This document shows, in pieces, positions 1-5,819 of a stretch of DNA of 6,019 nt (positions are counted from its first letter, which is position 1; every line of letters begins with the position of its first letter). The position numbers and the translations under genes were made by a program. Under the pieces are notes generated by a model, which saw nothing but the letters and a program-made list of their open reading frames with translations, did not search any database and had not been told where the DNA came from. Origin of the DNA: Chloroflexota bacterium (GTDB taxonomy: Bacteria > Chloroflexota > UBA6077). The DNA lies in assembly GCA_023380955.1 (NCBI GenBank), contig JAMCTB010000055.1:1-6019 (forward strand), read 5' to 3'.

Positions 1-1
1 C

Positions 2-193
2 ACCGTCGGCTGCGGCACGTGCCTGTGGTGCCGGGAGGGTCGTCCCCGCTACTGCCTGAACCCCCCGCCGCCGTCGTGGGGGGCCTACGCCGAGTACGTG
101 GTCGCCTCGGTCAAATCGTTGCCCCCGTTGCCCGACGCCTTGTCGTTCGCCGACGGCTCCATGCTCGATACGGCGGGGGTCGCCCTGCAGGGC
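2..193 (+). CDS. Zinc-dependent alcohol dehydrogenase (MDR family), internal fragment
   Basis: This is a 64-codon piece of a medium-chain (GroES-like) zinc alcohol dehydrogenase, which oxidises alcohols or polyols with NAD(P) in the cytoplasm. Near the start lie four cysteines in the pattern C-x2-C-x2-C-x7-C (VGCGTC, LWC, then RYC), the classical structural-zinc loop. They are followed by WGAYAEYVV and by LPDALSFADGSMLDTAGVAL, which is typical of the end of the catalytic domain in this family. About 90 N-terminal residues should lie left of the window. The Rossmann NAD-binding domain that should follow is absent: after ALQG the frame runs into the antisense of the TPP-enzyme gene. The end given is the last codon inside the 16-bp palindrome at 180-195, so the true break could be a few bases either way. 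Family identity is clear. As it stands the fragment cannot encode a working enzyme, and the join may be an assembly artefact. Confidence 0.85.
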
Positions 194-195
194 GA
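180..195. repeat. Perfect 16-bp palindrome at the ADH / TPP-enzyme joint
   Basis: TCGCCCTGCAGGGCGA reads identically on both strands and is centred on a CTGCAG hexamer. It lies exactly where plus-strand alcohol dehydrogenase sequence changes to minus-strand TPP-enzyme sequence. In both reading directions its codons spell Ala-Leu-Gln-Gly, so each protein carries the same tetrapeptide there. The flanking bases (G on the left, T on the right) no longer match. A palindrome at such a switch point is what a fold-back (inverted) join would leave, whether made in the cell, during amplification or by an assembler. Confidence 0.9.
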
Positions 196-1135
196 TGTGG
201 GGATCGATCCCTTGCCGCAACTCCAGGGGGTCCACGTCGATGCGGATCACCCGGGCGTCGGGCCGGACGGCGGGGGGCTGGAGGTAGCCGAGGCGATAGT
301 CCACCCGGGCGCCTGCCAGCAGGATCAGGTCCGCTTCGGCCAACAGGTCGGGGCTGCCCGAAGCGGCGCCGATCACCCCGATGAACTGGGGTATCCGGTT
401 GGGAACCGAGCCCCGATCCCAGATGGGGACCATCACGGGCATCTGGGTCAGCGCCGTGAAGCGAGCGAGGACATCCTCCCCGTGGGCATAGTAGACGCCG
501 CTGCCGGCGATCAGGAGGGGACGCTCGGCCCCGGCGACGGCGGCGGCCGCCTCCTCCACCAACCGGGGGTTCCCGAGGCAGTTGGGCTGTACGATCCCGC
601 AGTCGGTGGACCCGAGGGAGGCCGCGGGGAAACCTGGAACCTCGGCGTCCAGGACGTCCTGGGGGATGGTCAGGTGCGCGGGGCCCGGCCGGCCGCTGGT
701 GGCGTGGGCCAGGGCTTCGTGGATATAGAAGGGGATCTTCTCCGGGCGATCGACGAAGCGGGCGTACTTGCACACCGTCGCCGCCGTCGCCACCTGATCG
801 AAGTCCTGAAATTTGCCCCGGTCGCTGAGGGCGTGGTCGGCGGAGCCGGAGATCAGCAGGACGGGAGCTCCGTCGAAGCGAGCGTTGAGCAGGCCGGTGA
901 GGGCGTTGGTGTGCCCCACCGAGGCGCTGACGCCGCACACACCAACCCGCCCGGTGAAGCGCCCGTACACCTCGGCCATGTAGGAGGCCGTTTGCTCGTT
1001 GCGGGTATCGATAACCCTGAGGCCCTCCTTGCGGGCCGAGTGAAGGACGGGGTTGATCCCGTTGCCCACCAGCGCGGACAGGAAGGTGATCCCGTGGGCC
1101 TTCAGGGTTTGAGCTACTAAGTCGGCACCGATCAT
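182..1135 (-). CDS. Thiamine pyrophosphate-dependent enzyme (acetolactate synthase-like), C-terminally truncated
   Basis: Cytoplasmic enzyme of the acetolactate synthase / benzoylformate decarboxylase superfamily, whose members use TPP to cleave or join 2-keto acids and related compounds. The start at 1135 is preceded by AGGAG seven bases upstream. The protein opens MIGADLVAQTLKAHGITFL. Residues 1-165 form the PYR (TPP-binding N-terminal) domain, with the conserved catalytic glutamate in RNEQTASYMAEVYGR (E47) and the ASVGHTNALTGL stretch. Residues from about 190 form the central domain (RPLLIAGSGVYY, then ARVIRIDVDP). The reading breaks off at I-A-L-Q-G (residue 318), where relatives have roughly 550-600 residues. 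The whole C-terminal PP domain, with the GDG...N metal/diphosphate motif, is missing, so the fragment should be inactive. The minus frame stays open to the left window edge, but through antisense of alcohol dehydrogenase. The substrate cannot be assigned: GHTN replaces the usual GATN of acetolactate synthase, so a specialised catabolic member is as likely as a biosynthetic one. Confidence 0.88.
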
Positions 1136-1157
1136 ACAGATTCTCCTAGACAGGTCT

Positions 1158-1239
1158 GACCTAACCCCCGTCCCCTTTACCTGTGGGGAAAGGGAGAGAA
1201 CCCCCTCCCCGAAACGGGGAGGGGGCAGGGGGAGAGGTC
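1158..1239. repeat. 82-bp intergenic REP-like element with three-way-junction folding
   Basis: Between the binding-protein stop and the TPP-enzyme start lies an element whose ends pair: 1158-1169 with 1228-1239, 12 bp with two mismatches. Inside are two hairpins. Hairpin A pairs CCCTTT (1173-1178) with AAAGGG (1189-1194), plus two further C-G pairs after one mismatch. Hairpin B pairs 1201-1211 with 1215-1225, a perfect 11-bp C/G-rich stem around an AAA loop. The C-rich and G-rich arms resemble palindromic repeats that I recall being scattered in many GC-rich environmental bacteria. It could slow 3' decay of the binding-protein mRNA or attenuate read-through into the TPP gene. There is no clean T-run on the minus strand after hairpin B, so a classical terminator is doubtful. 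Confidence 0.7.
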
Positions 1240-1248
1240 GGAATTGGG

Positions 1249-2412
1249 CTACTTCTTGGCCGCCGCCTGGACGAACTTCGGGTTGGCCCAGGAATCGAAG
1301 GGGATCGTCTTTTTCAACTGGTTGTTGTCTGTCAGGAACTTGGCCTGGGCCTCCATGCTGGCCTTGAAGGTGCCATCCTGGAACAGCTTCACCTGCTCCG
1401 CCGCAGTGTAGTACTTCACCGGGTCGAGCATCTTGGACAGATCATCCACCGACTGGTTGAAGTTGACGGTGGTCTTCAGCCACGCGGCCAGATCCTGTCG
1501 CGCCTGGGCCTTGGTGGCTGGATCGTTGAAGTAGTTGTGGGTCTTGTTGTACAGCACGTCCACGAACTTGGTTACCGCGTCGGGGTTCTTGTCGGCGAAA
1601 TCCTTGCTGGCAGTGGTAACCTCGAAGATCCTGACGTTCATCTGCTTTCCGGTCGAGGCGGACAGGTCGCTGCCCGTGAACAGGATCTTGGAGTCCTGGG
1701 CCTTGGCGAGGATCTGGGGCCAGAAGGCGGTGCCGATGGAGGCGAAGTCGCCCTGGTTGGCCACGAAGGCCGTCACGGCGTCCGCCATCTCCATGTGGAC
1801 CAGGGTGAGCTCCTTCTCCGTCAGGCCGTACTTGTCCAGCATCAGGTCCAGGAAGTAGTGATTCACCGAACCCTTGGCGGTGATCCCCGTCTTGCCCTTC
1901 ACGTCGGCCGGGGAGTTGATGCCCTTGCGGGAGACGATGGTGAAGACACCGGTGGACTCGCCGTGGGACCCGACGAAGTAGATGGCCGGGGCCTGAGCGG
2001 CAGAAACGCTGATGGTGGGGGTGCTGCCGGTGATGCCCATGTCCAGCTTGCCGGCGGCCATGGCCTCGAAGAGGGGCGCGCCGGTGTCGAAGGCGGTAAG
2101 CTCCACGTCCAGGCCGGCTTCCTTGAACCAGCCCTTGGCCAGGGCCACACCCTCCAGGGCCATGTGGGGAGCGACGGCCCAGCCAACCCGCACCTTGGTC
2201 AATTGAGCGGGGGCGGCGGCCGTATGCTGGGCAGCCTTCGGGGCCGCCGTGGGCGCGGCCGGAGCCGTGGTTGGGGCTGCGGCGGCAGGGGCAGCGGGCT
2301 TGGATGTGGGGGCCGGGGCGGGTGCCGAACTGCTGCAGGCTGCCACCAATCCCATGGCCAGCAGCAGGGCCACACCCATCAGTAGGGGTCGCCTGTGGAT
2401 AGTTCTTCTCAT
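1249..2412 (-). CDS. ABC transporter substrate-binding lipoprotein, NitT/TauT (SsuA-like) type
   Basis: A 387-residue extracytoplasmic solute receptor that captures its ligand and delivers it to the permease. The start at 2412 has AAAGGAG seven bases upstream. Residues 1-25 are a lipoprotein signal peptide: MRRTIHRRP, then a hydrophobic core, then the lipobox LVAAC with Cys26 as the lipidated residue. A low-complexity Ala/Pro/Thr linker of about 45 residues follows (27-71). The folded domain begins at KVRVGW (73) and carries family features: ALEGVALAKGWFKEAGLDVEL, AMAAGKLDMGITGSTPT (about 117-133), and a second lobe with LVHMEMADAVTAFVANQGDFASIG. These fit the NMT1/SsuA-like periplasmic-binding fold. 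It is probably the receptor for the permease and ATPase encoded upstream on the same strand, though 431 bp with two inverted repeats separates it from the ATPase gene. The ligand is unknown; 'sulfonate/taurine' names the family, not a demonstrated substrate. Confidence 0.93.
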   Translation of the reverse strand: MRRTIHRRPLLMGVALLLAMGLVAACSSSAPAPAPTSKPAAPAAAAPTTAPAAPTAAPKAAQHTAAAPAQLTKVRVGWAVAPHMALEGVALAKGWFKEAGLDVELTAFDTGAPLFEAMAAGKLDMGITGSTPTISVSAAQAPAIYFVGSHGESTGVFTIVSRKGINSPADVKGKTGITAKGSVNHYFLDLMLDKYGLTEKELTLVHMEMADAVTAFVANQGDFASIGTAFWPQILAKAQDSKILFTGSDLSASTGKQMNVRIFEVTTASKDFADKNPDAVTKFVDVLYNKTHNYFNDPATKAQARQDLAAWLKTTVNFNQSVDDLSKMLDPVKYYTAAEQVKLFQDGTFKASMEAQAKFLTDNNQLKKTIPFDSWANPKFVQAAAKK

Positions 2413-2560
2413 GCCGAAACTCCTTTGTCTTTGACTACTCGCCCGATAGTACGAGTGGAGTACAAGATCCCTCAGGTCGGTTGAGAATACCCAGGCGCCG
2501 GGTTCCCTCGTTTTCAGTCCACCTCCTCAGCCACTAGTATCTGCCACATTGGTCTTGATA

Positions 2561-2635
2561 ACTGTCATCCTGAGCGTTAGCGAAGGATCTCCTGCGCGAT
2601 ACCTAGAGATGCTTCGCTACGCTCAGCATGACAGT
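2561..2635. repeat. 75-bp long-stem hairpin repeat (GTCATCCTGAGCG...AGCGAAGGATCTC type)
   Basis: The left arm 2561-2591 and right arm 2606-2635 are near-perfect inverted copies: 30 or 31 bases, two mismatches and one bulged base, around a 14-nt loop. The element begins ACTGTCAT and ends ATGACAGT. The arm core, CTGAGCG followed by AGCGAAG and ATCTC, is a pattern I recall as an abundant dispersed palindromic repeat in many environmental genomes. It has no coding capacity. It may be a small non-autonomous mobile or REP-like element, and transcribed it would make a very stable stem in the mRNA between the ATPase and the binding protein. The family assignment is from memory; the inverted repeat itself is directly visible. 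Confidence 0.85.
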
Positions 2636-2741
2636 ACCTATCATCTTTACCTTGGCCAGCCACAAGAGGTCTTGATCCACGAAACTCGTTGCAGATGAGT
2701 CAAGTTTTCAGGCGGCGAGTCTGGCGCGGTTCACGCGGAGG

Positions 2742-2790
2742 CGCGGAGACGCGGAAGATACATAATCGTCGGCTTCTCCGCGTCTCCGCG
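2742..2790. repeat. Inverted repeat with 14-bp perfect arms (CGCGGAGACGCGGA)
   Basis: CGCGGAGACGCGGA at 2742-2755 pairs exactly with its reverse complement at 2777-2790 across a 21-nt spacer. The spacer carries AAG and CTT, which can extend the stem with a 2-base offset. The left flank (CACGCGGAGG, 2732-2741) repeats the same GCGGAG unit, so the left side is a short tandem duplication of the arm. The arm resembles a second common intergenic repeat type in GC-rich genomes. It lies about 55 bp downstream of the ATPase stop, where it could stabilise the 3' end of the upstream message. There is no T-run, so an intrinsic terminator is not supported. Confidence 0.8.
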
Positions 2791-2843
2791 TGGGCCTACA
2801 CCGTCCCGATGCATACAACTCGTTGGTGTGAGGCGAAGCCTCG

Positions 2844-3644
2844 TTAGTGGCTTGCCTGTGCGACGCCGAACTCCTCCTCGAACTGCTCCCAGAGCTGCCG
2901 CCGGATCGCGCCGAACTCCTCCGACACCTTCATGTCCACGATTCGAGGACGCGGCAGAGGGATCTCGAAGATCTCTCTTATCCGCCCGGGCCTCTTGCTC
3001 ATCACCGCCACCCGGTCGGACAGGAAGATGGCCTCGTCCAGGTCGTGGGTGACGAAGACCACGGTTTTCCTCTCCTGGCTCCAGAGATCCAGCAGCTCCG
3101 CCTGCATCCGGGTCTTGGTGAAGAGGTCCAGGGAGCCGAAGGGCTCGTCCATCAGCAGCACGTTGGGGTTGTAGGCGTAGGTGCGGGCGATATCCACCCG
3201 CTTGCGCATGCCGCCGGAGAGCTCCTTGGGATAGGCTTTCTCGAAACCGGTGAGCCCTACCAGTTGGATGTACTTCCGGATGATGGACTCCCGTTCGGTT
3301 CGACCGTAGCCATGCAGCTTGAGCCCGTACTCCACGTTCTGCTCGACCGTCAGCCAGGGGAAGGTGGCATCCCGCTGGAACACCATCCCCTTGTCGGCGT
3401 CGGGACCCATGCTGGGCTGGCCGTCCAGCAGCACCATCCCCTCCGTCGGGTCCACCAGCCCCGCGATGATCCGGAGCAGGGTGGTCTTTCCGCAGCCGCT
3501 GGGGCCCAGCAGGCAGAGGAACTCGCAGTCCCGGACCTGCAGGGAGACGTCCTGCAGCGCCACCGTGCCCTGGTCCTCGCCCGTCTCGAAGATGTGGGAT
3601 ATGTGCTCGCACTCGATCTTGGGTAACGAGCTACCGTTAGACAT
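2844..3644 (-). CDS. ABC transporter ATP-binding protein, NitT/TauT (SsuB/TauB-like) type
   Basis: A 266-residue cytoplasmic ATPase that dimerises on the permease and powers solute import. All signature elements are present: Walker A GPSGCGKT (47-54), Q-loop Q90 in MVFQRDATFPWLTVEQNV, ABC signature LSGGMRKR (142-149), Walker B VLLMDEP (162-168), D-loop SLD (171-173) and H-loop His200 in VFVTHDLDEAIFLSDR. The signature has Met-Arg-Lys-Arg where this family more often has Met-x-Gln-Arg; the change looks tolerable. The C-terminal EIPLPRPR stretch is typical of the sulfonate/nitrate branch, and the length fits the family. The start at 3644 lies 6 nt after the permease stop, and the GGAGGGG overlapping the permease's last codons serves as ribosome-binding site, so the two genes are probably translationally coupled. 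The stop is TAA. Confidence 0.96.
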   Translation of the reverse strand: MSNGSSLPKIECEHISHIFETGEDQGTVALQDVSLQVRDCEFLCLLGPSGCGKTTLLRIIAGLVDPTEGMVLLDGQPSMGPDADKGMVFQRDATFPWLTVEQNVEYGLKLHGYGRTERESIIRKYIQLVGLTGFEKAYPKELSGGMRKRVDIARTYAYNPNVLLMDEPFGSLDLFTKTRMQAELLDLWSQERKTVVFVTHDLDEAIFLSDRVAVMSKRPGRIREIFEIPLPRPRIVDMKVSEEFGAIRRQLWEQFEEEFGVAQASH

Positions 3645-3650
3645 CTCTTC

Positions 3651-4472
3651 TCACCCCTCCCGGCGTTCCATCCAGCCGGTCATGCGCTGGTTGAGGTATC
3701 GAATGGCGCGGTCCATGACGAAGGCCAGGAGGCCGATGCAGATGATGCCCACGATGATGGAGTCCGTCCGTACGAAGCGACGGGCGTTGGTCATCATGAA
3801 TCCGAGACCCCGCTGGGCGGCGATCAGCTCCGAGGCCACCAGGATGGCCCAGGCGGTGGCCAGGGCCACCCGCATGCCGGTGAGGATGTAGGGCAGGGCC
3901 GCCGGCAGGGCGATGGTGAAGAAGAGGTCACGGTTCTTGGCCCCCATGGTCCGGGCCGCCTCGATGTAGACCAGGGGGGTGTTCTTCACACCGGCCACGA
4001 CGTTGATAATGCAGCTCACGAAGGCCCCGATGGTGATCACCAGGATCTTCGGGGTCTCGTCGATCCCGAACCAGAGGATCATCAACGGGATGTAGGCCAG
4101 GGGCGGGACGGGACGGATCAGCTCCACGATGGGGTCGAAGACGGCGTCCGCGAGCCAGAACCAACCCATGAGAGCCCCCAGGAAGATGGCCACGGTGACC
4201 CCGACGGTGTACCCGGTGAGCACCCGCATCAGGCTGGTCAGGATGTCCAGGGGCAGGTTCTCCTCGGTCCAGAGGGTGACGGCAGCCGACGCCACGGCCT
4301 GGGGCGGTGGGAAGAGAGTTGGGTTAACCCGATCGGAGTTGCTCACGACCGTGTAGATGGAGAACAGGGCGAGCAGCGACAGGACGCTGATGACGGCCCG
4401 TTTGTGGGAGGAGAGGAAGCCCTCTTGCCGCTTTCGTTTGCCCATGGGAACTCGACCGGTTGCTACCGCCAT
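3651..4472 (-). CDS. ABC transporter permease, NitT/TauT (SsuC/TauC-like) type
   Basis: A 273-residue inner-membrane channel subunit of a binding-protein-dependent importer. After a basic N-terminus (GKRKRQ) come about six hydrophobic spans, at roughly residues 26-44, 84-104, 122-136, 142-161, 196-216 and 237-254. The EAA loop that docks on the ATPase is clear: EAARTMGAKNRDLFFTIALP (171-190). LFPPPQAV (53-60) and IRPVPPLAYIPLMILWFG (119-136) are hallmarks of the SsuC/TauC branch. The start at 4472 was chosen because AGGTGA lies four bases upstream. An in-frame ATG nine codons later (MGKRKRQ) has no such site. The gene begins 42 nt after the oxidoreductase stop and ends 6 nt before the ATPase start, consistent with one transcript. 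Confidence 0.95.
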   Translation of the reverse strand: MAVATGRVPMGKRKRQEGFLSSHKRAVISVLSLLALFSIYTVVSNSDRVNPTLFPPPQAVASAAVTLWTEENLPLDILTSLMRVLTGYTVGVTVAIFLGALMGWFWLADAVFDPIVELIRPVPPLAYIPLMILWFGIDETPKILVITIGAFVSCIINVVAGVKNTPLVYIEAARTMGAKNRDLFFTIALPAALPYILTGMRVALATAWAILVASELIAAQRGLGFMMTNARRFVRTDSIIVGIICIGLLAFVMDRAIRYLNQRMTGWMERREG

Positions 4473-4514
4473 GCTGTCACCTGCCTTCTCCCGATGAAGA
4501 GAAATGACTGCTGC

Positions 4515-5573
4515 CTATCCCAGCCGCACCACCTCGCCCGTCTCTATCGCCCGCTGGGCTGCCAGCGGCACCAGGGTGCTCTGGAGGGCCACCTCGGCGT
4601 TGGCGAAGGGCTGCTTTCCCGTCCGAATGCAGTCGACGAAGGCCCGATGCTCCCGGTAGATCATGCTGCGCTCCCACGTGATGGAGCGCTCCTTCTCCCG
4701 CATCTCCTGCCGAAGGTCGCCGAAGAGGGGATCGAAGGCCACGTGGTGCACCGTCTTGTCCGGTTTGTCGGCGCCCCACTGGTAGAGGATCTGATCGAAG
4801 GCGAAGGACTCCACCTTGCCTCTATCGCCGATGGCGCTGACCTCCAGGTCGTTGCCGAAGGGGGAGAAGAGACAGAGAGCCAGGCAGGCCCGAACCCCGT
4901 TGGCGTACTCCACCACCACCCAGGCGTTGTCGATCTGGCCGTCCGGGTTCACGTCGTTGCCACCCATGGCGGTGACCCGCGTGGGCCTGGAGGCGGCGAA
5001 CCAGTTGAAGAGGTCGAAGTGGTGGCAGTTCTTCTCCAGCAGGGCGCCGCCGGAGTGCGTCGCGTCGGTCCTCCATCCGCCCGATCCGGGGAGCATCGGC
5101 CAGCGGAACTCCTTGCAGAACAGCATCCGCAGCTGCCCGATCTGCCCGCCGTGGACGATCTGGGCCATCTTGCCGTAGAAGTCGGAGTAGCGGAGCTCCA
5201 TTCCGTACTGGAGGACGGTACGGGCCTGCCGAGCGGCGGCGCCCAGGGCCAGGCAGTCCTCCTCGCTGGTGGCCATCGGCTTCTCGCACAGGACGTGCTT
5301 GCCGGCGGCAAGGGCCGCCAGGGTGATCTCCTTGTGGGTGAAACCGGGGCTGGCGATGACGACGGCGTCGACGTCGGAGCGGGCAAGCAGATCCCGATAA
5401 TCCTCCAGGAGATCGGGCCGGTGGCGGCAGAGGGAAGCGCCCTGCTCCGCCTTGGGCTTCGAAGGGTTGCAGAGGGCGACGACTTCCACGTCCTCCATCA
5501 TGGCGAGGACCGGAAGATGGGCTCGAAGGGATACGGCGCCGACGCCGATGATGCCGTAGCGAAGGGTGTCCAT
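4515..5573 (-). CDS. Gfo/Idh/MocA-family NAD(P)-dependent oxidoreductase
   Basis: A 352-residue cytoplasmic dehydrogenase of the glucose-fructose oxidoreductase / inositol dehydrogenase family, which oxidises or reduces a hydroxyl or keto group on sugars, inositols or similar compounds. The N-terminal Rossmann fold shows GxxGxG as GIIGVGAVS (7-15). The family EKP motif is at 97-99 (HVLCEKPMAT), with the conserved catalytic Lys98. The substrate-domain motif is SGGALLEKNCHHFDLFNW, giving His184-x2-Asp187. The C-terminal half has the usual mixed-sheet sequences (AIGDRGKVESF, EHRAFVDCIRTGKQPFANAEVAL). I chose the ATG at 5573 because GGGGAGGAAG precedes it. A longer frame starting at 5630 adds 19 Pro/Arg-rich residues unlike the family and has no ribosome site. 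It is the first gene after the 5775-5803 promoter and lies 42 nt ahead of the permease, so its substrate may be what the transporter imports. That link is inference. Confidence 0.94.
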   Translation of the reverse strand: MDTLRYGIIGVGAVSLRAHLPVLAMMEDVEVVALCNPSKPKAEQGASLCRHRPDLLEDYRDLLARSDVDAVVIASPGFTHKEITLAALAAGKHVLCEKPMATSEEDCLALGAAARQARTVLQYGMELRYSDFYGKMAQIVHGGQIGQLRMLFCKEFRWPMLPGSGGWRTDATHSGGALLEKNCHHFDLFNWFAASRPTRVTAMGGNDVNPDGQIDNAWVVVEYANGVRACLALCLFSPFGNDLEVSAIGDRGKVESFAFDQILYQWGADKPDKTVHHVAFDPLFGDLRQEMREKERSITWERSMIYREHRAFVDCIRTGKQPFANAEVALQSTLVPLAAQRAIETGEVVRLG

Positions 5574-5768
5574 CGGTTCTTCCTCCCCGGACGGTGTCCG
5601 CCGTGGCCGTGGATCTGGCCGGCAGGGCATCAGAGCTGGTGCCTATGGACGACGTCGAGACGGGGGCTTTGCGGTCGCCTCCCCCGACCGGAGGTAACGC
5701 TGTCGGTGAAAGCGGTCTGTCAGGGCCTGCGAGCAGGACATAAAAGCATAATGTTATATCCTGTCGTG
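5574..5768 (-). promoter_or_regulatory. Untranslated leader of the oxidoreductase-transporter operon
   Basis: If transcription starts about 7 bases past the -10 box, roughly 195 nt of leader precede the oxidoreductase ATG. It contains the ribosome site GGGGAGGAAG next to the start and a small hairpin (CGGTCG at 5672-5677 with CGACCG at 5685-5690, 7-nt loop). The only short frames in it, of 9 and 32 codons, lack ribosome sites. I recognise no riboswitch class. The length is more than ribosome binding needs, so a regulatory role is possible but unproven. Confidence 0.4.
5734..5763. promoter_or_regulatory. AT-rich 30-bp dyad, likely repressor operator
   Basis: CAGGACATAA at 5734-5743 and TTATATCCTG at 5754-5763 are inverted copies with one mismatch, separated by 10 bases. 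The site is strikingly AT-rich in GC-rich surroundings and begins only a few bases past the predicted transcription start. A dimeric repressor bound there would block the minus-strand promoter. A GntR- or LacI-type regulator sensing the transported substrate would be the usual partner, but no regulator gene is in the window, so that is inference. Confidence 0.55.
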
Positions 5769-5774
5769 GCTTCC

Positions 5775-5803
5775 ATTCTAGGGTGGGCTCGGCAGGTTGT
5801 CAA
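5775..5803 (-). promoter_or_regulatory. Sigma-70-type promoter for the oxidoreductase-transporter operon
   Basis: Reading the minus strand, TTGACA (5803-5798) is a perfect -35 box. After exactly 17 bases comes TAGAAT (5780-5775), five of six matches to TATAAT. It begins 17 bases past the TIM-barrel stop codon and points at the oxidoreductase gene, with transcription expected near 5768. So the TIM-barrel gene and the oxidoreductase-permease-ATPase set are separately promoted, even though read-through is possible. Confidence 0.75.
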
Positions 5804-5819
5804 CAGAGATCGACAGCCG

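Larger units (their letters stand above)
2413..2843. other. Non-coding gap between ABC ATPase and binding-protein genes
   Basis: This 431-bp stretch has no convincing gene on either strand. It holds the binding-protein ribosome-binding site (AAAGGAG on the minus strand), a long hairpin repeat (2561-2635), a second inverted repeat (2742-2790) and a small hairpin right after the ATPase stop (GAGGC and GCCTC around a 3-nt loop, 2830-2842). A weak dyad, CTACTCG and CGAGTGG with one mismatch, sits at 2435-2441 and 2452-2458 just upstream of the binding-protein start and might be an operator. I found no promoter with both a good -35 and a good -10 for the binding protein. Base composition is visibly less GC-rich than in the genes. 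Confidence 0.75.

Noticed and set aside
111..938. Minus-strand Arg/Pro-rich open frame of about 275 codons
   Set aside because: It is an out-of-frame shadow of the TPP-enzyme gene. The frame starting at 1135 gives a recognisable PYR domain with the catalytic Glu, and this one gives low-complexity sequence that crosses the join.
1201..1225. Intrinsic terminator after the binding-protein gene
   Set aside because: The 11-bp stem is strong, but on the minus strand it is followed by mixed C/T rather than a T-run. It is better explained as part of the larger repeat element.
1183..2385. Long plus-strand open frame of about 400 codons
   Set aside because: It is the exact antisense of the substrate-binding lipoprotein gene. 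Its Gly/Arg-rich product resembles no family, while the minus strand has a signal peptide, lipobox and ribosome site.
2413..2560. Promoter for the binding-protein gene
   Set aside because: TACTAT and GTATTC resemble -10 boxes, but neither has a reasonable -35 at 16-18 bases, so nothing is called.
2830..2842. Terminator hairpin right after the ATPase stop
   Set aside because: Only a 5-bp stem with a 3-nt loop and no following T-run on the minus strand. It is too weak to call.
2847..3626. Plus-strand open frame of about 259 codons
   Set aside because: Antisense of the ABC ATPase, which carries every Walker and signature motif on the minus strand. The open frame follows from high GC content.
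5574..5630. Upstream start adding 19 residues to the oxidoreductase
   Set aside because: The extra residues are Pro/Arg-rich and precede the normal start of the Rossmann fold. The ATG at 5573 has a strong ribosome-binding site.
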